Below are positions 1-9,316 of a stretch of DNA of 64,000 nucleotides, piece after piece. The notes under the pieces are model-generated. The model searched no databases, was not told the origin of the DNA, and saw only the letters and a program-made list of their open reading frames with translations. Source of the DNA: Prochlorococcus sp. AG-409-P01 (lineage in GTDB: Bacteria > Cyanobacteriota > Cyanobacteriia > PCC-6307 > Cyanobiaceae); the NCBI GenBank assembly GCA_003215335.1, contig QCKM01000005.1, positions 101,546 through 165,545 on the forward strand. The letters are read 5' to 3'. A program made the translations under genes and the position numbers. Positions within the stretch are counted from its first letter, which is position 1; the number at the start of each line of letters is the position of its first letter.

Positions 1-98
1 TTTTCTAATAGTTCAAGTGGGAATCAAATCGAATATTTACTGAAATGGTTCCTGCAGGGTGTCACAATATGGACAGATAAAAAAATCCATAAGAGCAC

Positions 99-2264
99 GT
101 GCAAGGTAAGACCCAGTCAATCTCCTTTGATGGTCGGGAAATAAGACTGACGACAGGGCGCTATGCCCCCCAGGCCGGTGGTTCAGTAATGATGGAGTGC
201 GGAGACACCGCTGTCCTAGTAACTGCAACCAGATCAACAGGTAGAGAAGGAATTGACTTCCTCCCTCTCATCTGTGATTACGAAGAAAGGCTTTATGCCG
301 CTGGCAGAATCCCTGGAAGCTTCATGCGTAGGGAAACTCGTCCGCCTGAGCGAGCGACGTTAATCGCTCGTCTTATAGATCGGCCAATGCGTCCTCTTTT
401 CCCTAGTTGGATGAGGGATGACATACAAATTGTTGCCACTTGCCTATCTCTAGACGAAAGAGTCCCTGCAGATGTTCTTGCAGTGACAGGAGCATCTATG
501 GCGACTCTTCTTGCAGAGATCCCATTCCTTGGACCTATGGCAGCAGTGCGAGTAGGTCTCCTAGGTGATGATTTTGTTCTAAATCCAAGCTATCGGGAAA
601 TAGAAAGAGGAGATCTCGATTTAGTAGTAGCCGGCACCCCTGATGGGGTAGTAATGGTTGAAGCAGGAGCCAACCAGCTTTCTGAACAAGATGTAATCGA
701 AGCAATTGATTTTGGTTATGAAGCAGTTTGCGAACTAATTACTGCCCAACAATCAATCCTTAAAGATGCAGAGCTTGAGCAAGTCAAGCCTGAGGATCCT
801 GCCGAGGATAAAACCCTCCCAACATATTTAGAAAAAAATTGCAGCAAGCCTATTGGTGAAGTGCTCAAGCAATTTGATCAGTCCAAAGCAGATCGAGATA
901 GCAAGCTTGAATCAATAAAGGCTGAAGTAAACAAATCAATTGAGGGATTAAAAGAAGACAATGCTGTTCGCAAAGCTGTCGCCTCAAACAACAAGCTTCT
1001 TGGAACTTCTTTCAAAGCTCTCACTAAGAAGCTTATGCGCGATCAAATCCTCAAGGATGGCAAACGTGTAGATGGGCGCAAGCTTGATGAAGTACGCACA
1101 ATTAATTCTGCAGTAGGAGTATTACCGAAGCGAGTTCATGGGTCAGGTCTTTTCCAAAGAGGTCTTACTCAAGTCCTCTCTACAGCGACATTAGGCACGC
1201 CTAGCGACGCGCAAGAGATGGATGATTTAAACCCCAATACTGAGAAAACTTATCTCCATCATTACAACTTCCCTCCCTTCTCAGTTGGGGAAACCAGACC
1301 AATGCGCTCTCCAGGTCGTAGAGAGATAGGACATGGCGCTCTTGCTGAACGCGCCATAAGTCCTGTCCTTCCCGCAAAGGATACTTTCCCTTATGTGCTC
1401 AGAGTTGTAAGCGAAGTCCTCAGTTCCAATGGTTCCACATCGATGGGTTCTGTTTGCGGAAGCACCTTGGCCCTTATGGATGCTGGCGTTCCACTTAAGG
1501 CACCTGTTGGCGGAGCCGCAATGGGCCTAATCAAAGAAGGAGATGAAGTGAGGATCCTCACTGACATTCAAGGGATAGAAGACTTCCTAGGGGATATGGA
1601 CTTCAAAGTTGCAGGTACAGAAAAAGGCATCACCGCCTTGCAAATGGACATGAAGATCACTGGTCTATCAGTACCTACAGTCGCCGAAGCCGTCAATCAA
1701 GCCAAGCCTGCAAGAATCCATATTCTTGAGAAAATGAGAGAGGCAATAGACGTGCCTAGGGAAAGCCTCTCTCCTCATGCACCAAGGCTTCTTAGCTTCC
1801 GTATTGACCCTGAATTAATCGGAACCGTAATTGGTCCTGGTGGCCGCACTATCAAAGGCATCACTGAACGAACCAATACCAAAATCGATATAGAGGATGG
1901 TGGAATTGTGACGATTGCTTCTCACGATGGTGCTGCTGCGGAGGAAGCTCAAAGAATTATCGAAGGGCTCACTCGCAAAGTAAATGAAGGAGAAGTCTTC
2001 ACAGGGTCAATTACAAGGATCATTCCTATTGGTGCCTTTGTAGAAATACTTCCTGGCAAAGAAGGCATGATCCATATCTCTCAGCTATCTGAAGCTCGTG
2101 TTGAGAAAGTCGAGGATGTTGTAAAAGTCGGGGATGTTGTAACCGTTCGAGTAAGAGAAATTGATAATCGAGGTCGTATCAACCTCACCCTTAGAGGCGT
2201 ACCTCAAATGGGTGAAGATTCCAGGCCTGAGCCAACCCCAACCCCTGTAGCTCCCCTCCCATAA
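99..2264 (+). CDS. pnp: polyribonucleotide nucleotidyltransferase (PNPase)
   Basis: Phosphorolytic 3'-5' exoribonuclease of the RNA degradosome, cytoplasmic. The 721-residue product has the full family layout: two RNase PH-type domains (about 10-230 and 310-550) joined by a helical linker, a KH domain (GPGGRTIKG motif near residue 580) and a C-terminal S1 domain (about 625-695), ending in a Pro-rich tail. GTG is the start, with AAGAG just upstream; no ATG lies nearby that keeps the conserved N-terminus. The 98 bases before it hold no gene that I can support. Length and motifs are normal, so the call is firm. Confidence 0.97.
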   Translation: MQGKTQSISFDGREIRLTTGRYAPQAGGSVMMECGDTAVLVTATRSTGREGIDFLPLICDYEERLYAAGRIPGSFMRRETRPPERATLIARLIDRPMRPLFPSWMRDDIQIVATCLSLDERVPADVLAVTGASMATLLAEIPFLGPMAAVRVGLLGDDFVLNPSYREIERGDLDLVVAGTPDGVVMVEAGANQLSEQDVIEAIDFGYEAVCELITAQQSILKDAELEQVKPEDPAEDKTLPTYLEKNCSKPIGEVLKQFDQSKADRDSKLESIKAEVNKSIEGLKEDNAVRKAVASNNKLLGTSFKALTKKLMRDQILKDGKRVDGRKLDEVRTINSAVGVLPKRVHGSGLFQRGLTQVLSTATLGTPSDAQEMDDLNPNTEKTYLHHYNFPPFSVGETRPMRSPGRREIGHGALAERAISPVLPAKDTFPYVLRVVSEVLSSNGSTSMGSVCGSTLALMDAGVPLKAPVGGAAMGLIKEGDEVRILTDIQGIEDFLGDMDFKVAGTEKGITALQMDMKITGLSVPTVAEAVNQAKPARIHILEKMREAIDVPRESLSPHAPRLLSFRIDPELIGTVIGPGGRTIKGITERTNTKIDIEDGGIVTIASHDGAAAEEAQRIIEGLTRKVNEGEVFTGSITRIIPIGAFVEILPGKEGMIHISQLSEARVEKVEDVVKVGDVVTVRVREIDNRGRINLTLRGVPQMGEDSRPEPTPTPVAPLP

Positions 2265-2313
2265 AGGGAGTGGATTTCCCCTCGTCTTTCCAGATGAGGT
2301 CATAGAGTTCTAC

Positions 2314-3231
2314 TTATAGAGAAAAGCCTGGGGCGATATGCATCATGGCTTTAGAAACTGCCTGACAAATTTCGCTGTGGATATATCCATGACTTGCTAC
2401 TAGGCATCCCATCTGGCGAAAATCACCTGTGTTGTATTGAAGCCATTGACCATCAGCATGGGAAAAGCATCCACCAGCGGCCAGCAAAACAACTTCAGGT
2501 GCAGCCATATCCCAATCTTTAGGGGCACTATGGCCTGATAGAGAAATATAAATATCTGCCTCTCCTCTGAGAATAGTTGCAATCTTGCAACCAACGCTCC
2601 CTACTTCTTTCGTCCCAGCAATATCGAGACTCCTCAAAAGCCCTTCAAGTTTTAGGTCACGATGATTTTTACTCGCAACAAGTATTAAGTCTTGAAAATT
2701 CTTTCTTTGACTAAATCTCACTGGAGAGCGTTCCCCTCTTCGATTCTCACACCATGTACCAAAACCAACTACCCCAAACCACAACTCTTCGGCTTCAGGG
2801 ACCAACACCACCCCTAATACAGGCCTGTGATTGTTAACCAATGCCAAATGAACAGCATATTCCCCAGTACCTTGAAGAAAATCTTTGGTCCCATCTAATG
2901 GATCGAGAATCCAAATCCAATCTTCATCGGACAAGTTCATTGTGTTGAGGTTCCCTTTGGCAGACTCCTCGCTCAACAACGACCAACTTGCAAATGGGAA
3001 TTGTTGAGTGAGACCATCTAATAACCAACTATTTACTGCAAGATCAGCAGCTGAAACTGGGCCTTCAACTCCTTCCTCTACGTCAAGGGCACTTGGAAAA
3101 CCATATGGAGGGACATCCCTATTCGCATACGCCAAAAGGATGTCAGCAGCTCCCCAACAAAGAGCTCTCAATTCCTGAAGTAACTCTTCAAGCGTCACAT
3201 AAGAAGGAAGAAGAGGAACACTCGGCATCAT
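2314..3231 (-). CDS. cysQ: CysQ/inositol-monophosphatase-family phosphatase
   Basis: Mg-dependent, Li-sensitive phosphatase family; CysQ members remove the 3'-phosphate from PAP/PAPS made during sulfate assimilation. Signature seen: SEES near residues 87-90, DPLDGTKDF at 110-118 (metal-binding Asp residues) and KDWDMAAPE near 255, the second half of the active site. I start at the first of two adjacent ATGs; the longer open frame would run into rsmI on the other strand. Only about 23 bases separate this start from the divergent rsmI start. The exact substrate (PAP or an inositol/sugar phosphate) cannot be fixed from sequence alone. Confidence 0.88.
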   Translation of the reverse strand: MMPSVPLLPSYVTLEELLQELRALCWGAADILLAYANRDVPPYGFPSALDVEEGVEGPVSAADLAVNSWLLDGLTQQFPFASWSLLSEESAKGNLNTMNLSDEDWIWILDPLDGTKDFLQGTGEYAVHLALVNNHRPVLGVVLVPEAEELWFGVVGFGTWCENRRGERSPVRFSQRKNFQDLILVASKNHRDLKLEGLLRSLDIAGTKEVGSVGCKIATILRGEADIYISLSGHSAPKDWDMAAPEVVLLAAGGCFSHADGQWLQYNTGDFRQMGCLVASHGYIHSEICQAVSKAMMHIAPGFSL

Positions 3232-3254
3232 GGTTAGAAGGGGAGAAAAACATT

Positions 3255-4115
3255 GTGAGTCATCGACCAGAGCCAGAACCAGGAGTGCTGTATTTAGTAG
3301 GGACCCCAATAGGACACTTAGGTGACCTATCACCCCGTGCCAAATCACTGCTGGCAAAAGTTTCTACGATTGCCTGTGAAGACACTAGGCACAGCTGTCA
3401 GTTACTAAATAGCGTAGGTGGCAAGGCAAAACGACTGAGCTACCACAAACACAACTGCAAAAAAAAACTCCCAAAATTATTAGAAATCTTGCATCAAGGC
3501 AAAAGCCTTGCCCTCATAAGTGATGCTGGCTTACCTGGAATAAGTGATCCTGGTGAAGAATTAGTTAATGCTGCACGCAAAGAAGGACTCGAAGTCATCT
3601 GCATCCCTGGCCCTTGTGCCGCCACCACGGCCCTTGTAAGTAGCGGACTTCCAAGCGATCAATTCTGCTTCGAAGGTTTTCTGCCCGCGAAAGGGCAAGC
3701 AAGAAAACTACGGCTTGATGCGATATGCAAAGAAACAAGGACTACCGTTTTATATGAAGCTCCTCATCGTCTTACCAAACTCCTAGAAGAACTTTTGGAA
3801 TTATGTGAAAAAGAAAGACCTCTGCAAATAAGTAGAGAACTGACCAAAAAACATGAACAACATATAGGACCGACTATTGGTTCAGCATTAGAATTTTTCC
3901 AAAAATACAAACCTCAAGGTGAGTGCACTCTTGTACTGGGAGGTGCGCCCAAGGTCAAGGAACAAGAAAAGAGTGATGAATACTTACTAAGTGAGGTAAA
4001 AGCACTCATTCAAAAAGGAGTTACTGCTAGTGATGCCGCACGTCAAGTAGCAGAAGCATCGGGAAAGTCAAGGAGAGTTCTTTATGCCCTACTACACAAA
4101 TCTATGCCAAAATAA
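3255..4115 (+). CDS. rsmI: 16S rRNA (cytidine1402-2'-O)-methyltransferase
   Basis: Methylates the ribose of C1402 in 16S rRNA using SAM; tetrapyrrole-methylase fold. The product begins at VSHRPEPEPG, with LYLVGTPIGHLGDLSPRA close to the N-terminus, then ISDAGLPGISDPGEELV and PGPCAATTAL, all diagnostic of RsmI. GTG start at 3255, preceded by GGGGAG nine bases upstream; the upstream in-frame ATG would lie inside cysQ. 286 residues, the normal family length. A C-terminal part (KGVTASDAARQVAEASGKSRR) resembles the small helical domain of RsmI. Confidence 0.95.
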   Translation: MSHRPEPEPGVLYLVGTPIGHLGDLSPRAKSLLAKVSTIACEDTRHSCQLLNSVGGKAKRLSYHKHNCKKKLPKLLEILHQGKSLALISDAGLPGISDPGEELVNAARKEGLEVICIPGPCAATTALVSSGLPSDQFCFEGFLPAKGQARKLRLDAICKETRTTVLYEAPHRLTKLLEELLELCEKERPLQISRELTKKHEQHIGPTIGSALEFFQKYKPQGECTLVLGGAPKVKEQEKSDEYLLSEVKALIQKGVTASDAARQVAEASGKSRRVLYALLHKSMPK

Positions 4116-4168
4116 AGACAATCAGGCTATTAAAAGGCAAACTTATAAAAATAGAATCTTTCTAGACA

Positions 4169-4399
4169 ATGACACTTTCACAAATGCGAATCTTAGCAAC
4201 CAGTTTTAGTAGCGGCATCTTATTGATACTTGTTCTATGCCTTGGTTCTCAAAATCTAAGTGATCGACTTAGTTTAAAAATTGGAGAGGCAAAAACTGCA
4301 GAGCTTCCTTCCGGATTTCTCGTAGGCATTTCACTCGTCTTAGGTGTTATTAGTGGAGGAAGTGTAGCGGCATTGTTGTTGCCAACCTCAAAACAATAG
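4169..4399 (+). CDS. small two-helix membrane protein, function unknown
   Basis: A 76-residue protein with two hydrophobic helices (about 10-30 and 48-70) separated by a charged loop; the layout recalls LapA/DUF1049-type small membrane proteins, but I do not recognise a signature. ATG start. It follows rsmI by about 50 bases and could be cotranscribed. Codon use is like that of its neighbours. No function can be given. Confidence 0.75.
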   Translation: MTLSQMRILATSFSSGILLILVLCLGSQNLSDRLSLKIGEAKTAELPSGFLVGISLVLGVISGGSVAALLLPTSKQ

Positions 4400-4421
4400 T
4401 AAAAGTCTTTAATTAAATCCA

Positions 4422-5228
4422 CTAAGTATCTAATGAGATGATAGTGCCCTCCAGAATCAAACGAGTTATCCCTCTTCCGACAAGATAGGGAACTGATAAA
4501 GCAAACACTTTACTGTCAGGAACTTGAATTACTCGTTGGCTTCTACCACACTGCCGTTTTGCTGAGCGCTGATTAGAGAAAAGATAAATCGCTTTTCGAT
4601 CTTGCTCTTCATCATTCATTAAGCCCAACTCGGGGAAATCCTTAAGCGGTCTTGCATCAAGTTCCACTGCCTTTTCTACAAGCATATACACCCTTGAAGG
4701 CAATAAATCTAAGGAGAAAGGTTGACAAGATGTTTTTTTAGGCTCATCTACAAAAATATCTTGGTTTAAAGGAACCAGCTCCTGAAAATATTGAGCATTT
4801 TGTTCATCCTCAAGCCCATTATCTTCAGTATTTTCATCTCCAAGATTACCTGAAAAATCATCGGCATCATCTAGCGCTAAAAGGCTTGAATCATCATCCA
4901 TCTCAAGAACACCCTCTTTCCCATGAGCAGAATTTGATTGAGGATCATCAAATTGCTGAAGTTCGTTTTGTCCAAGCTTTTCCCTCAGCGGAGTGCTATT
5001 AACAACAACATCACTGTCTTCACTAGAGGTCACTCCAATCAAAGCACCTTTGGCACGCAGTGCTTTGAGCTCTGCATACTCTTCATCTGAGAGCAATGCT
5101 TTAACTGTTCTACTAACAGTGTTTGGACTACATCCGAATGCATCTGCGAGCTTGGCGGTGGTCTCACCAGCCTTAAAACTCGCGACAAGCGACCTCTTGT
5201 TGCTATCGCTAAGCCGCCTAGCCACCAT
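4422..5228 (-). CDS. helix-turn-helix protein with acidic linker
   Basis: 268 residues from the chosen ATG (MVARRLSDSNKRS). Residues about 3-50 form a helix-turn-helix of the transposase/resolvase-like kind (KAGETTAKLADAFGCSPNTVSRTV). A long acidic, low-complexity middle (about 90-180, rich in D, E, N, S) leads to a C-terminal domain of about 85 residues. I trimmed the longer open frame because its N-terminus would abut the tRNA-Arg gene and does not look like the family. It may be a DNA-binding regulator or nucleoid protein; no partner or target is visible. No transposase catalytic triad was seen. Confidence 0.75.
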   Translation of the reverse strand: MVARRLSDSNKRSLVASFKAGETTAKLADAFGCSPNTVSRTVKALLSDEEYAELKALRAKGALIGVTSSEDSDVVVNSTPLREKLGQNELQQFDDPQSNSAHGKEGVLEMDDDSSLLALDDADDFSGNLGDENTEDNGLEDEQNAQYFQELVPLNQDIFVDEPKKTSCQPFSLDLLPSRVYMLVEKAVELDARPLKDFPELGLMNDEEQDRKAIYLFSNQRSAKRQCGRSQRVIQVPDSKVFALSVPYLVGRGITRLILEGTIISLDT

Positions 5229-5297
5229 CAGTTCAAAGTGAGCAGCACCTAACCATAAGGCGCCTTGGTGCAAAATGACTGCAACAATCTTTTTCAA

Positions 5298-5371
5298 GCT
5301 CCCTTAGCTCAGCTGGATAGAGCAGCTGCCTTCTAAGCAGCCGGTCGTTGGTTCGAATCCAACAGGGGGCG
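5298..5371 (+). tRNA. tRNA-Arg (anticodon TCT)
   Basis: Full cloverleaf: acceptor GCTCCCT pairs with AGGGGGC, D arm GCTC/GAGC, anticodon stem GCTGC/GCAGC around loop CTTCTAA (anticodon TCT), T arm GTTGG-TTCGAAT-CCAAC, discriminator G. CCA is not encoded. It reads AGA codons. Confidence 0.97.
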
Positions 5372-5568
5372 TTTACAAACCATTGAAATGCAAGAGAGCT
5401 TGATATCACTTGCCGTAGTGACAAACGCATTTGCTATCAGAGCCCTCAAAGTTGCGACAAATCACTGGAAAACAGCGATTTCATTTCAACCCAACTCTTC
5501 CAGCATCAAAAGCATGTACTTACAACAAATATCGGGATACCTTCAGTGCATCAACAAATGAGCTCAGA

Positions 5569-6270
5569 ATGGCCTACAACGACGCAGAAGTACTTGCAGG
5601 CGGATTAGCTCATGTACCCATTTTGATTGGCTTCGTTGTTTTCCTTAACTCTTATATAAGCAGTTATCAAAATCGCGAGGGATCTTCAACTCGAAAGGAA
5701 GACACTCAAACAGCGACTGCAGCAGAACAAGCTCAACGTATAGCCCAAGAAAGAGCTGCGGCAGAACAAGCTCAACGTATAGCCCAAGAAAGAGCTGCGG
5801 CAGAATCAAAAAACCAAGATATTGACCAACGTCCTGACTCTTATAAATCCGAGATTTCAACTCCTGTTAATCCACCAAAGTCATACGTTAATAGCGAAAA
5901 ATTAGATGCATTTGAAAAAGAATCCAATATGGTTTCGACAACCGAAGAGAGGCTAAAAGATGAAGTAGAAAGACTAGAAGCCGAAGCAGAGTTTAAAAAG
6001 CTTGAAGAACAATCTCGAAACAAAAAATCCTCTAATTTTAGAACAAAGATAAAGAAAGCCTTTGCAAAGATCAATCCTTGGCAGATAGGAGCAATTGCAT
6101 TACTTGCAGTAGGAGGAACAAACCTTTTTGCTGCTCAAGAAAACAACAAACACAATCCTACAATCAACCAAAGTTCAAACTGGAGAGAGAAGCATCCGTC
6201 AACATTTTTATCAATAAAAGAAAGTATCAAGTCCAAGCAATCAATGAGCTCAAAAGACTTTAAATTATAA
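5569..6270 (+). CDS. membrane protein with Ala/Gln/Arg tandem repeat, unknown
   Basis: From the ATG at MAYNDAEVL the product has 233 residues: a hydrophobic helix (about 8-30, GGLAHVPILIGFVVFLNSYI), a long charged, probably coiled-coil region carrying two exact 13-residue copies of AEQAQRIAQERAA, and a second hydrophobic segment near 168-185 (WQIGAIALLAVGGTNLFAA). A TTG at 5431 would add 46 residues that do not look conserved. The layout suggests two membrane anchors joined by a flexible helical rod; function unknown. Confidence 0.7.
   Translation: MAYNDAEVLAGGLAHVPILIGFVVFLNSYISSYQNREGSSTRKEDTQTATAAEQAQRIAQERAAAEQAQRIAQERAAAESKNQDIDQRPDSYKSEISTPVNPPKSYVNSEKLDAFEKESNMVSTTEERLKDEVERLEAEAEFKKLEEQSRNKKSSNFRTKIKKAFAKINPWQIGAIALLAVGGTNLFAAQENNKHNPTINQSSNWREKHPSTFLSIKESIKSKQSMSSKDFKL
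5722..5799 (+). repeat. 39-bp perfect tandem duplication inside a coding sequence
   Basis: Two identical 39-base units (5722-5760 and 5761-5799), each starting GCAGAACAAGCTCAACG, encode the 13-residue repeat of the surrounding membrane protein. The reading frame is kept. The lack of any mismatch points to a recent duplication or slippage event. Confidence 0.95.
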
Positions 6271-6376
6271 ATAAATCGACCACTCTTACTAATTGATACT
6301 TCATTTATTTTGCAAGCATATTCAGCTTAACTGTTAACTCTTTTGCAAAATTAAACCTCTTATATATATCTATTAA

Positions 6377-6721
6377 TCAACCTCGACCTACAGTAAAAAT
6401 AAATTCTTGAAAATTAGGATTTGTGAAATATAAAACTGCAACCACAGCCAGTACAAGATTCAGACCTAGCACGACCGAGCCCAAAATAACTCGCTGCCTT
6501 TTCCCAGGGAGCTTATATTTCAAGCCCCCCAAATTGTATTCATCAAGATTAACTTGCTCAGGCTTTGCTTTTCTCTTAGGCCTACTCTTTTTAGTCGCCA
6601 AAGCCTCTTCAGCAGGACTCTTTAATCCCTTAGGCGCACTTTTCTGATTTTTCTCACCTGAATCCTTTTCACTCGCATCGTCCAGTCGACCGGTGGGGTT
6701 GGACTCCTTAAATTCAGCCAT
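6377..6721 (-). CDS. small protein with basic N-terminus and one C-terminal helix
   Basis: 114 residues from the ATG at 6721 (a GTG sits directly before it). The N-terminal half is charged and low-complexity with KKSRPKRKAKPEQ; the C-terminal part has one transmembrane helix (about 80-100, VILGSVVLGLNLVLAVVAVLYF). It looks like a tail-anchored protein with the N-terminus in the cytoplasm. I do not recognise a family. Confidence 0.7.
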   Translation of the reverse strand: MAEFKESNPTGRLDDASEKDSGEKNQKSAPKGLKSPAEEALATKKSRPKRKAKPEQVNLDEYNLGGLKYKLPGKRQRVILGSVVLGLNLVLAVVAVLYFTNPNFQEFIFTVGRG

Positions 6722-7007
6722 CACATTTAGTAGCTATATCTATCTAATAGCAGAAGGTCGCTAAAAAGCCTCGGAAATGCAAACTTTTCCATTATTGCAA
6801 GACAATTACTTTCTCACAAATCTGCCTAAAGGCTACAAATAGCATTTAAACATTAAGGTTTAAGGCTGTCTATTGTAATGATTTTCTGTTTAGATCTATA
6901 AAAAAACAGGTAAATTTACGTGACATTACCTCTTAATAGAAAGCAATAGACTCAAATAATCCCATCAGGGATTAAACAAATATCCCATATTTTGCCATTT
7001 GAAATTT

Positions 7008-7352
7008 TCAATGCTCCAAACAAGTTCGATTGACATCTTCAAGCAATTGAAATGCGGCATCTCCTCGCCCTTCACGATGTTGGCTCATTATCAAATCAGC
7101 ACCCAAGCCAAGAGCCAATGTCTGACAAGAGTAGTTTTTTTTCATCGCCGCAACGCGTTGTAATGTTTCGGCCCGCTTCAAAGCCAACCGACAAATATTC
7201 ACTTGCCTTAACCGAAAACACTTTCGAGCCATCTCGTCAAGAGCTGCCAGCTGAGTCTCACCAGCAACAGAAAATCCAACCGAAGATACCTGCATCAGAA
7301 CAAATGTCAGCAGCGAAATCTTTCCGCGGCATCCATTTAGTGCAATTAACAT
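7008..7352 (-). CDS. small exported protein, unknown
   Basis: 114 residues with a signal-peptide-like start (hydrophobic ISLLTFVLMQVSSVGFSVAG, probable cleavage after VAG near residue 31). The mature part has four Cys, a helical look and no known motif. Its ATG and a possible ribosome site AAGGG both lie in the 3' arm of a 13-bp hairpin (7348-7378), so initiation may be controlled by RNA structure. Confidence 0.65.
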   Translation of the reverse strand: MLIALNGCRGKISLLTFVLMQVSSVGFSVAGETQLAALDEMARKCFRLRQVNICRLALKRAETLQRVAAMKKNYSCQTLALGLGADLIMSQHREGRGDAAFQLLEDVNRTCLEH

Positions 7353-7378
7353 GAGCCCTTATAAAAAGGGCTCATGTT
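7348..7378. repeat. 13-bp perfect hairpin over a start codon
   Basis: Left arm 7348-7360 (AACATGAGCCCTT) and right arm 7366-7378 are perfect inverted copies around the 5-base loop ATAAA. The minus-strand ATG of the exported protein gene (7352-7350) is inside the stem. There is no U-run on either side, so it is not a normal terminator. Confidence 0.9.
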
Positions 7379-7591
7379 TAGCTCAAATTCCAAATTTGAT
7401 AGAGAAAAGCTTTCGACCACCTAAATCCAAAATCAATTGAGGTGCATTCAAGCTGGCAAAAAAGAATTTTCCCAGCTTTCAAAAGCTAGTTTTCTTAATG
7501 AGCTTAAGCAAGATCACGCAAATACGGCTGAGAAAGGTCCTTTGTCTATTTCCTGAGTTAAGGTGTCACACGATAAAAATTACCTTTAAGG

Positions 7592-7783
7592 ATGCATTTC
7601 GACTATCACGCGCTTGCAGCCCTTCTGCATACAGCAATTCCAATAGCAGCTGGTGCAGCTGGAGTTGGATATTTCGTTCTGCGTAGCAGAGGCATTGGAT
7701 TTACAGCCGCCCACCTGCTTGTAGGTGCTCCTATGTTCGTCGTTGGCGCAGCTGCCGCTTTTGCTTTTTACGCAACCAAATAA
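7592..7783 (+). CDS. small membrane protein, unknown
   Basis: 63 residues, starting MHFDYHALAALLHT, with two Gly/Ala-rich hydrophobic helices (about 13-30 and 37-60, the latter LLVGAPMFVVGAAAAFAFYATK). ATG with AAGG directly before it. The size and the short N-terminal His-containing segment recall small photosynthetic-membrane subunits, but no known subunit matches. A stem-loop terminator candidate follows. Confidence 0.75.
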   Translation: MHFDYHALAALLHTAIPIAAGAAGVGYFVLRSRGIGFTAAHLLVGAPMFVVGAAAAFAFYATK

Positions 7784-7794
7784 GGTTCCTGAAC

Positions 7795-7832
7795 TGGGGC
7801 TATTTGCTCACTTCAGCTGAACAAAAGCCCCC
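7795..7832 (+). terminator. possible terminator after the small membrane protein gene
   Basis: GGGGCT/AGCCCC with flanking TTTG/CAAA pairing forms a stem around a loop of about 16 bases, followed by the T-rich ATTCATTTCC. The T-run is interrupted, so support is moderate. Confidence 0.4.
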
Positions 7833-7880
7833 ATTCATTTCCAACCCAAATCAAATACTGATAAATATTTAATCAGTAGC

Positions 7881-8798
7881 TCAGTTCAGGATTGAACTGA
7901 GGTCTTGTTTTGCCCTAAGCAAATCGCTCAACAACTCTTGCGAGGACAACTCTGCACCTTCATTAACGAGGCTGAGGCTTGCCGCCAAGAATCCAATTAT
8001 CTTTTCAGCAGTCATGCCCTTTTCACGGCAACTCTGAATACCATGACTACCATTTCTTTTTGCCAGTTTCTTGCCTTGAGCATCTAGCCAAAGTGGGGTG
8101 TAAACAAACTTTATTTCTTCACTACTAAGTTCATTCATAACAGCCAGCTGAGCCGGCAAAACTGATTGCAAGTCCCTACCCCTTACTACCTCAGTTATTC
8201 CAAGCGTTAGCTCATCAATAACAGTCGACAAGTTATATGCAACAAAGCCATCAGAGCGCCTAACAACAACATCACCGCTCGTCGAAAGGAAATCTTGCTT
8301 TACTTTTAATCTCCAACTTGGAAGACGCCCTTCTTGCAGCCCCCACGAAAGATCCAAATCCCTACAAGTTGATGGATAAATAAACGGCTCGAAATCATTT
8401 GGAGTGAGTTCATGCAAAACCTTCCTTGTACATCGACATGCATACAACTTTCCCTGAGACTTGAGCCCTGACAAAACTGAGTTATACAACCCCTTCCGTT
8501 GGCTCTGCAAAACAATTGGACCGTCCCACTTCAACCCCAGCCAATGCAAATCTTCTTGCAAACTCTGAATTGCACCATCGCGATTTCGAGGAGTATCAAG
8601 ATCATCTACTCTTAAAATCCATTCTCCTTTGGCAAGGCGTGCACGCAACCAAGAGATCAAGGCTGTTCTCAAATTACCTAAATGCAACGGACCTGTAGGG
8701 GATGGAGCAAATCTTCCCCTATAGCCTTGCCTTCTGAGGTACCTCCCCTCTTCAAATTGATCACAAATATGTTTAGAGAAGACTGATGACAAAGTCAT
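7881..8798 (-). CDS. gluQ: glutamyl-Q tRNA(Asp) synthetase
   Basis: Truncated GluRS paralogue that loads glutamate onto queuosine at position 34 of tRNA-Asp. Residues 30-42 (FAPSPTGPLHLGN) give the HIGH-like motif; KKLAKRNGS near 240 is the KMSKS-like loop. CRCTRKVL and a later STCRDL supply Cys ligands of the zinc site found in GluQ enzymes. At 305 residues it lacks the anticodon-binding domain of GluRS, as expected. An extra ~25 residues precede the conserved start, so a later start is possible. Confidence 0.93.
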   Translation of the reverse strand: MTLSSVFSKHICDQFEEGRYLRRQGYRGRFAPSPTGPLHLGNLRTALISWLRARLAKGEWILRVDDLDTPRNRDGAIQSLQEDLHWLGLKWDGPIVLQSQRKGLYNSVLSGLKSQGKLYACRCTRKVLHELTPNDFEPFIYPSTCRDLDLSWGLQEGRLPSWRLKVKQDFLSTSGDVVVRRSDGFVAYNLSTVIDELTLGITEVVRGRDLQSVLPAQLAVMNELSSEEIKFVYTPLWLDAQGKKLAKRNGSHGIQSCREKGMTAEKIIGFLAASLSLVNEGAELSSQELLSDLLRAKQDLSSILN

Positions 8799-8840
8799 TT
8801 ATCTAGAAGGGGGCATGAAAGCAAACAGCACCCAAAAGAG

Positions 8841-8867
8841 AAAGGCGGCTCAAGTTGGCCGCCTTTG
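8841..8867 (-). terminator. terminator of the HU gene
   Basis: AAAGGCGGC and GCCGCCTTT form a 9-bp stem with a short loop; reading the minus strand it is followed by TCTCTTTT. It lies about 25 bases past the stop of the HU gene. Confidence 0.8.
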
Positions 8868-8891
8868 TCTCAGATTCAAGAAGAAAAGAAA

Positions 8892-9167
8892 TCAGCCCTG
8901 AACACGATCTTTAAACATCTTGCCAGCTGTGAATGCAGGTACCCGCTTTGCAGGAATCTTGATTTTCTCCCCAGTCTTTGGATTAAGACCTTGTCGAGCC
9001 GAGCGATCGCGAGGCTCGAAAGACCCAAAGCCAAGAATGGAAACCTTCTTGCCCTCAACTACAGAATCAATGATGGTGTCGATGGCAGCATCAACAACAA
9101 GAGAAACATCCGTTTTTGTTAGCTCAGTTCGGGCTGCTACGAGGTTGACCAGATCAGCTTTGTTCAT
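8892..9167 (-). CDS. hup: nucleoid DNA-binding protein HU
   Basis: 91-residue HU/IHF-family protein that bends and packs DNA as a dimer. MNKADLVNLVAARTELTK is the helical dimerisation part; GFGSFEPRDRSARQGLNPKT near 47-66 is the start of the DNA-binding arm, with the family's GFG turn and the Asn-Pro pair at the arm tip. ATG start, single gene with its own terminator. Confidence 0.96.
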   Translation of the reverse strand: MNKADLVNLVAARTELTKTDVSLVVDAAIDTIIDSVVEGKKVSILGFGSFEPRDRSARQGLNPKTGEKIKIPAKRVPAFTAGKMFKDRVQG

Positions 9168-9316
9168 TGGAAAGTGGTGATGATTAGGGGACTCTTAATG
9201 ACGAAGCCATGAAAAGCTTTTGTCACGAAGATCCTTCAACGAGCTAATCGTATGGAGCAATGCCCTAGCAGGCAACCGAAAGAGCCTGTGGCGCAATGCT
9301 TTATACGAAAGTTAAA

